NCBI GenBank assembly: GCA_013361075.1
Contig: JABWAJ010000107.1
Coordinates: 1 to 12,455 of the forward strand
Direction of reading: 5' to 3'
Length of the DNA stretch: 12,455 bases
From: Saprospiraceae bacterium
GTDB lineage: Bacteria > Bacteroidota > Bacteroidia > Chitinophagales > Saprospiraceae
Shown here: positions 8,548 to 12,455 of the stretch, in pieces
How positions within the stretch are numbered: position 1 is the stretch's first letter
Layout: every line of letters begins with the position of its first letter
Notes under the pieces: model-generated
Databases searched by the model: none
What the model was told of the DNA's origin: nothing
The model's input: the letters and a program-made list of their open reading frames with translations, nothing else
Program-made: the position numbers and the translations under genes

Positions 8548-8572
8548 GGTTTAAGTTGGTTTTCTAAAAAAA

Positions 8573-9451
8573 ATGCTCAAAACCTATCCATCTAAACTCC
8601 TCCTTTTTGGAGAATATTCCATCATTAAAGGTTCTAATGCGTTGGCGGTTCCGCATGCGCGTTATGGCGGTATGTGGGATTGGGCCGAAAAACCAGCAAC
8701 TACAACGTTGCAACAGGACCTGCCTCGTTTTGCTGCCTGGCTGGAGCACCAGACTGTGCTTTTGGATTTCCGGCGCTTTCAGCAGGACCTGGCACAGGGG
8801 CTGTATTTCCGCTCCAATATTCCTGCCGGTTATGGTCTGGGCAGTTCGGGAGCTTTAGTGGCAGCTGTTTACGAGCGCTACGCCTGCAATCCGGTAACCA
8901 CAGACGACAATGCCCAATTGCCTGCGCTAAGGGCGGAGTTGGCCACGCTGGAAGGTTTTTTTCACGCTTCCAGTTCGGGTATAGATCCGCTCATCAGCTA
9001 TCTGGATCGTCCGGTTGTGTTGTCAGAAGAGGGAGGGGTAAGCGTTTTATCCGGAGTAGAATGGCCTCGGGAATTCCGGTTTTTCCTGATCAACACTCAA
9101 ATTACCCGGCAAACCGGCCCTTTGGTGCAGGTGTTTTTAAAAAAATGCCAATCCGAACCTTACCGGAACAAAGTGGAGGAAATATTGAAACCTTTGGTGA
9201 ATGAAACCATTCAGGCTTTTCTGGATGGCAGCGAGACACGCCTTTTTGACCATGTAGGGCACATCAGCCGCTTTCAACTGGAGCATTTCCGGGAAATGAT
9301 CCCTGCCGGCTTTTTGCCATATTGGCAAAGCTGCCTTGAAGGTGAGGGCGTCCGCATAAAATTGTGCGGCGCTGGCGGCGGCGGTTTCCTGCTGGGACTT
9401 TGCCGAAAAGACACGGTACCAGGGGATTTTCCCTGGGAATGGGTGAGATGA
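8573..9451 (+). CDS. GYDIA-family GHMP kinase (mevalonate-pathway kinase-like)
   Basis: This 292-residue protein has the GHMP kinase fold. SKLLLFGEYSIIKG (7-20) is the N-terminal substrate-side motif. IPAGYGLGSSGAL (83-95) is the phosphate-binding loop, motif 2. HASSSGIDPLISYL (131-144) corresponds to the position that names the GYDIA family, here with GID. LCGAGGGGFLLG (264-275) is motif 3. This family occurs in Bacteroidota and is related to mevalonate and phosphomevalonate kinases, but I know of no member with a proven substrate. The start codon lies in an A-rich stretch 25 bases after the PBP1A stop, with no promoter box in the gap. Co-transcription is therefore likely. The link to isoprenoid carrier lipid supply is an inference. 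The protein is complete, with no missing motif. Confidence 0.9.
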   Translation: MLKTYPSKLLLFGEYSIIKGSNALAVPHARYGGMWDWAEKPATTTLQQDLPRFAAWLEHQTVLLDFRRFQQDLAQGLYFRSNIPAGYGLGSSGALVAAVYERYACNPVTTDDNAQLPALRAELATLEGFFHASSSGIDPLISYLDRPVVLSEEGGVSVLSGVEWPREFRFFLINTQITRQTGPLVQVFLKKCQSEPYRNKVEEILKPLVNETIQAFLDGSETRLFDHVGHISRFQLEHFREMIPAGFLPYWQSCLEGEGVRIKLCGAGGGGFLLGLCRKDTVPGDFPWEWVR

Positions 9452-9470
9452 GGCTGAAGGGGCAAGCAGC

Positions 9471-9530
9471 AAGAGGCAAATTGGCAAACCTGCATGGAAA
9501 AGCAAGGATAATTTTGCCCATTTGCCCCTT
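9471..9530. terminator. Imperfect stem-loop between convergent genes, possible bidirectional terminator
   Basis: The arms are 9471-9488 (AAGAGGCAAATTGGCAAA) and 9513-9530 (TTTGCCCATTTGCCCCTT). They pair at 16 of 18 positions around a 24-base loop. A second way of pairing uses the perfect 9-base arms 9457-9465 and 9522-9530. The element fills the gap between the stop of the GHMP kinase (9451) and the stop of the SCP2 gene (9546). There is no strong U-run on either side, so it is not a textbook intrinsic terminator. It could be a REP-like element instead. Confidence 0.4.
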
Positions 9531-9545
9531 GTTCTTTAGGACTGA

Positions 9546-9845
9546 CTACTTCAGCAGCCCCTGAAGTTTCATTACTACTCCCATATCGCCTTTTACCTTG
9601 ATTTTTCCGGTCATAAAAGCCATCATGGGATTGATGCTGCCGTTCATTACCCCTTCCAGATCGGCGAGGGAAACGTTAACAGTGCAATCTGCTTCTTTGT
9701 CTTCCGTGCTCACGATGTTTCCGCCACCGCTTCCATCTAAGTGAATAAGTTGGCTGTTGCCAAAATCAAATTTCAGTTTCGCGCCAAGCGGCCCATTGGT
9801 AGCTGCTCGATCCTGAATGGACTTAAGTATGGTTTCAAAACTCAT
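9546..9845 (-). CDS. SCP2 sterol-binding domain-containing protein
   Basis: This 99-residue protein is essentially a single SCP2 domain. That fold forms a hydrophobic tunnel binding fatty acids, acyl-CoAs or sterols, and acts as an intracellular lipid carrier. Recognisable features are a central acidic stretch (TEDKEADCTVNVSLADLEGV, 47-66) and the C-terminal signature NPMMAFMTGKIKVKGDMG, leading to a final amphipathic helix ending KLQGLLK. There is no signal peptide, so it is probably cytoplasmic. It lies 45 bases downstream of the acyl-CoA ligase on the same strand. This suggests it handles the substrates or products of that enzyme (inference). A perfect -7 box in the gap may give it extra or independent transcription. 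Length and layout are normal for stand-alone bacterial SCP2 proteins. Confidence 0.9.
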   Translation of the reverse strand: MSFETILKSIQDRAATNGPLGAKLKFDFGNSQLIHLDGSGGGNIVSTEDKEADCTVNVSLADLEGVMNGSINPMMAFMTGKIKVKGDMGVVMKLQGLLK

Positions 9846-9881
9846 GTTATTGAATTGAAAGGATTTTAAAAATCAGGGAAA

Positions 9882-9889
9882 CAAAGGTA
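9882..9889 (-). promoter_or_regulatory. Candidate internal -7 element for the SCP2 gene
   Basis: The minus strand reads TACCTTTG, a perfect TAnnTTTG, in the 45-base gap after the acyl-CoA ligase stop and 36 bases before the SCP2 ATG. A TTG occurs 12 bases upstream (9904-9902), closer than the usual -33 spacing, so the call is tentative. Confidence 0.35.
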
Positions 9890-9890
9890 A

Positions 9891-11573
9891 TTATTCCCAC
9901 ACAATTGCCTCACCTTGCTCGTACCATTGCTGCAAATAAGGCGCATATCGCTGATTAACCGCATTGCGTTTGATTTTCAGCGTGGGTGTCAGAATGCCGT
10001 TTTCCACATTCCAGGCTTCCTGTACCACAACCACTTTGGCTAAGCGTTCAAAGTTTGCTAAGGTATTGTTGACCTCTTTAAGCGTTTGGTGAAGGCTTTG
10101 CGCCACCGTCTCTTTGGAAGCATTTTTGCCAATTTCAGACAATACTGCCAGGGCTACGGGTTGGGGCAGGGTTAATCCCACAATGCAAATTTGTTCAATG
10201 TAGCTGTTTTGTGCAAACCCCCATTCGATGGGTGCCGGCACAATGAATTTGCCTTTTGCCGACTTGAATGTATCGGCCACTCTTCCGGTGATTCGCAGGT
10301 AGCCCTCCGCATCCACGTCGCCCTGATCGCCAGTGTGTAGCCAGCCATCGCGCAGAATTTCCCGGGTTTTAACATCGTCCTTATAGTATCCCTGCATGAG
10401 CCAGGGGGCACGCATCACAATTTCGCCGCTTTCCGGGTCCGATTTGAGTTCAACCTCCGGAAGTACCTGGCCAACTGTTCCGTCCCTGTTGGCGTTGCGC
10501 ATCATGAGGGTACAGCCCGCACAATTTTCCGTCATGCCATAAACTTCCCGAACATTGATGCCGAGGCTTCGGAACCATTGTTTCAGGGAGTCGGGGGCGG
10601 GTGCAGCACCGGTGAACGTCACCCGGGCCTGGTCCAACCCCAGTCCTTTCTGGATTTTCTTTTTGATGAGACTAGATAGAATGGGGATTTTGAGCAACAT
10701 ACTGAGCCTGTGCTGAGGCATTTTTTCCAGAATGGCAAGTTGAAACTTGGACCAGATGCGGGGTACCCCCAAAAACAAGGTTGGGCGGGTCTGTTGCAGG
10801 TTTTTGACAAAACTTTCCAGTGATTCGGCAAAAGAAATATACCCGCCATTGTGCAGGCAGGCCAGTTCTACAATCAGTCGTTCGGCAATGTGGTTGAGTG
10901 GCAGGTAGGAGAAATAGCGGTGCTCGTTTCCTTCAAACAGGCCTACCACGTTGTGCAGGCGCTCCATCGCGATCAAAGAAGCCGGAGCCTGGTATTCGAG
11001 AACAACCCCTTTAGGAGTTCCGGTAGTGCCGGAGGTAAAGATAATCGTCCAGATGTCGCTAAGGGCTGGCCGGAAAGATTCGGCTACAGGTTCGTACCGT
11101 GCCAGGAGGTCTTCCCACTTCACCCCCCTGTCCACCCGGGCATTGCCTTCGTAATGCGGAAAAGTGATGATCGGCAATTCAGCAGGAATCCCCGCTTTCA
11201 TTTTTTCCCAATCGTCAAGTTTTCCTACAAAAATGGCTTCCAGATCGCCCAATTCGATAACTTCTGCCAATTGGGGGGCCGTCAGGGTAGGAAAAAAAGG
11301 AACCGATACATAGCCTCCCATCATGATGGCCATGTCGGCAATGATCCAGTGATAACAATTTTTGGACACAAGGCCAATGTGGGCACCGCTTTTGAGGCCC
11401 ATAGCCCGCAGGGCAGCCACCATTTGCCGGGCTTCTTTTCCAGCTTCTGCCCACGTGATGGTTTTCCACACATCGCCGTAGGGCTGGCGCAGGAAGGGGG
11501 CATCAGGTTGTTTTGCTTCCCAGGTGTAAAAATCATCAAGCATGGTTTTGGAAGCGGACGAAAGCTGTTGCAT
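9891..11573 (-). CDS. Long-chain fatty acid--CoA ligase (AMP-dependent synthetase, FadD/FAA-like)
   Basis: This 560-residue adenylate-forming enzyme activates fatty acids to acyl-CoA through an acyl-AMP intermediate. The P-loop-like motif FTSGTTGTPKG is at 179-189, and YLPLNHIAER (223-232) is typical of long-chain ligases. The adenine-binding motif YGMTE is at 345-349, and GWLHTGD with the ribose-binding Asp is at 410-416. The hinge region ITGRVADTFKSAKGKFIVP (428-446) matches the long-chain acyl-CoA synthetase subgroup. The catalytic C-terminal Lys is K533 in LTPTLKIKR. There is no signal peptide, so it is a soluble or peripheral membrane protein. ATG 11573 is the first ATG; M11 is a possible alternative. 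It precedes the SCP2 gene in a probable operon and diverges from the fasciclin gene. The exact chain-length preference is not readable from the sequence. Confidence 0.95.
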   Translation of the reverse strand: MQQLSSASKTMLDDFYTWEAKQPDAPFLRQPYGDVWKTITWAEAGKEARQMVAALRAMGLKSGAHIGLVSKNCYHWIIADMAIMMGGYVSVPFFPTLTAPQLAEVIELGDLEAIFVGKLDDWEKMKAGIPAELPIITFPHYEGNARVDRGVKWEDLLARYEPVAESFRPALSDIWTIIFTSGTTGTPKGVVLEYQAPASLIAMERLHNVVGLFEGNEHRYFSYLPLNHIAERLIVELACLHNGGYISFAESLESFVKNLQQTRPTLFLGVPRIWSKFQLAILEKMPQHRLSMLLKIPILSSLIKKKIQKGLGLDQARVTFTGAAPAPDSLKQWFRSLGINVREVYGMTENCAGCTLMMRNANRDGTVGQVLPEVELKSDPESGEIVMRAPWLMQGYYKDDVKTREILRDGWLHTGDQGDVDAEGYLRITGRVADTFKSAKGKFIVPAPIEWGFAQNSYIEQICIVGLTLPQPVALAVLSEIGKNASKETVAQSLHQTLKEVNNTLANFERLAKVVVVQEAWNVENGILTPTLKIKRNAVNQRYAPYLQQWYEQGEAIVWE

Positions 11574-11594
11574 GGTTATGGCATTAGTTTGTAC

Positions 11595-11609
11595 CGCCCG
11601 GATTGGGCG
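11595..11609. repeat. Small inverted repeat just upstream of the acyl-CoA ligase start
   Basis: The sequence is CGCCC, a five-base loop, then GGGCG. It lies 22 bases upstream of the ligase ATG, in the 5' leader or promoter region. It is GC-rich inside an AT-rich intergenic stretch. It might be an operator or a leader hairpin. The 240-base gap to the fasciclin gene otherwise holds only AT-rich DNA, with two copies of ATTTAAATT (11625-11633 and 11681-11689). Confidence 0.25.
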
Positions 11610-11760
11610 ATGTCGTTTGTGTGAATTTAAATTAAATATTGGTTTTCAGGATATTGTAAGGATGAAAAATCATTTCAACCATTTAAATTCTAAAAACCTC
11701 TGTTAAGAAAAGATTAATTCCTGAAATTTCAAAACCTGAGGGTAGTCAATCTGTCGTAAG

Positions 11761-11768
11761 TCCATTTG
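11761..11768 (+). promoter_or_regulatory. Weak -7 candidate for the fasciclin gene
   Basis: TCCATTTG differs from TAnnTTTG at one position and lies 46 bases before the ATG at 11814. No -33 element is evident. The box overlaps a TTG that would extend the coding frame upstream, another reason to prefer the ATG. Confidence 0.2.
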
Positions 11769-11813
11769 TTCTCGACAATTATTACGTACATCAACATCAC
11801 AAAACAATTTATC

Positions 11814-12374
11814 ATGAAGTTGTTCTCTCAAGTTGCAACAATTGTATTGGCATTTTTTGCCACAATTTCACTCCATGCTCAAAGCCTGGACAAAACCGTC
11901 ATGGTTGGCGGAGAAGCCATGTTTCCGATGAAAAACATCGTTGAAAACGCTGTAAATTCTAAAGCACACACGACCCTCGTCGCCGCTGTAAAAGCAGCCG
12001 GATTGGTAGAAACCCTGCAAGGCGAAGGTCCGTTTACTGTTTTTGCACCAAACAACGACGCTTTTGAAAACCTGCCTGCCGGAACGGTGGAAACACTGTT
12101 GAAGCCGGAAAATAAAAGCAAACTTGCCGGTGTATTGACGTATCACGTCGTAGCCGGAAAGTACGATTACAAAGCATTGGCAAAACTCATCAAAAGCGGA
12201 AAAAACACACTTAAAACGGTGAACGGCGGAAGCCTCGCCTTCATGATGAACGGCGCACGCAACATTGCCGTGAAAGACGCCAATGGCAGCGTTGCCAATA
12301 TCAGTGTGTACGATGTGTATCAGAAAAACGGCGTCATCCACTCGCTCGATACCGTGTTGTTGCCTAAAATGTAA
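11814..12374 (+). CDS. Exported fasciclin (FAS1) domain protein
   Basis: This 186-residue protein has a clear signal peptide: MKLF, a hydrophobic core ATIVLAFFATISL (8-20), and likely cleavage after HAQ (residue 23). It has no lipobox cysteine. One FAS1/beta-Ig-H3 domain occupies about 45-185. It shows the H1 motif TVFAPNNDAF (75-84), the YH motif in LTYHVVAGKY (108-117), and the H2 motif GVIHSLDTVLLP (173-184). FAS1 domains mediate adhesion in eukaryotes. Bacterial single-domain versions are secreted or surface-exposed and mostly of unknown function. The frame runs upstream to a TTG at 11766, but ATG 11814 is chosen because it gives a normal signal peptide. The gene stands alone, divergent from the acyl-CoA ligase, and is followed by a terminator-like hairpin. 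The coding sequence is richer in A than its neighbours (many AAA codons), which may reflect high expression. Confidence 0.95.
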   Translation: MKLFSQVATIVLAFFATISLHAQSLDKTVMVGGEAMFPMKNIVENAVNSKAHTTLVAAVKAAGLVETLQGEGPFTVFAPNNDAFENLPAGTVETLLKPENKSKLAGVLTYHVVAGKYDYKALAKLIKSGKNTLKTVNGGSLAFMMNGARNIAVKDANGSVANISVYDVYQKNGVIHSLDTVLLPKM

Positions 12375-12387
12375 GAGCTTGTTCGGG

Positions 12388-12424
12388 ATTTCCTGATCGA
12401 GCGAGTGTGAGGAAATTTTGTTTT
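12388..12424 (+). terminator. Intrinsic-terminator-like hairpin after the fasciclin gene
   Basis: A perfect 7-base stem, ATTTCCT (12388-12394) and AGGAAAT (12410-12416), encloses a 15-base loop. It is followed by TTTTGTTTT (12416-12424). It begins 14 bases after the stop codon. The stem is AT-rich and could extend by two G-U pairs. Position and U-rich tail favour a terminator, but stem stability is modest. Confidence 0.5.
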
Positions 12425-12455
12425 AGACAAGGCGGGTTTTGCAGAGATAGCCAGC
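12425..12455. other. Window-edge tail, possibly the start of an intergenic repeat
   Basis: No gene is visible. The GC-rich segment ACAAGGCGGGTTTTGC looks like one arm of an intergenic palindromic repeat whose partner would lie past the window. This cannot be tested here because only one copy is visible. Confidence 0.15.

Noticed and set aside
10851..11624. 257-codon plus-strand frame opposite the acyl-CoA ligase
   Set aside because: Shadow of a gene with every adenylation motif intact. The antisense translation is low in recognisable structure.
1..12455. CRISPR array, tRNA/rRNA, transposase, prophage or toxin-antitoxin genes
   Set aside because: None seen on either strand. Gaps are short, and every long frame belongs to a recognised housekeeping or envelope family.

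Overview
The window looks like an ordinary chromosomal segment of a Bacteroidota bacterium, probably near the Saprospiria/Saprospiraceae. The assignment rests on the gene families: a DUF5686 outer-membrane-type protein with an N-terminal carboxypeptidase-regulatory-like domain, a GYDIA-family GHMP kinase, and a class A PBP with a long inter-domain linker. Perfect or near-perfect TAnnTTTG boxes (the Bacteroidota -7 element) sit upstream of several genes, and clear Shine-Dalgarno sequences are absent. Base composition is near 50% GC in coding DNA and AT-rich in intergenic DNA. I see no rRNA, tRNA, CRISPR array, transposase or phage gene.

Layout. 1-2506 (minus) is a DUF5686 protein whose C-terminal end runs off the left edge. 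After a 324-base gap, rnhB (RNase HII, 2831-3442, plus) converges on an NAD-dependent epimerase/dehydratase (3467-4510, minus). That gene lies 21 bases downstream of a CNNM/CBS/CorC membrane protein (4532-5824, minus), and the two probably form an operon. A short divergent control region (5825-5988) holds one -7 box for each direction and a 12-base palindrome. It leads into a class A penicillin-binding protein (5989-8547, plus), followed 25 bases later by a GYDIA-family GHMP kinase (8573-9451). A stem-loop separates these from the convergent pair acyl-CoA ligase (9891-11573, minus) and SCP2 lipid-binding protein (9546-9845, minus). Last comes an exported single-domain fasciclin (FAS1) protein (11814-12374, plus) with a terminator-like hairpin after it.

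How the genes may work together. The PBP1A/GHMP kinase pair could link peptidoglycan polymerisation with isoprenoid precursor supply, and the ligase/SCP2 pair suggests fatty-acid activation plus an acyl-lipid carrier. Both links are inferred from gene order only. The rest is housekeeping or envelope biology: RNA primer removal, membrane transport and cell-surface proteins.

I found no convincing new defence, mobile or biosynthetic system. The points most worth a second look are the 3' end of the FAS1 gene, where the loop of the terminator hairpin is exactly complementary to 12 bases of the upstream coding sequence; the stem-loop at 9471-9530; the palindrome at 5889-5900; and the two functional gene pairs.
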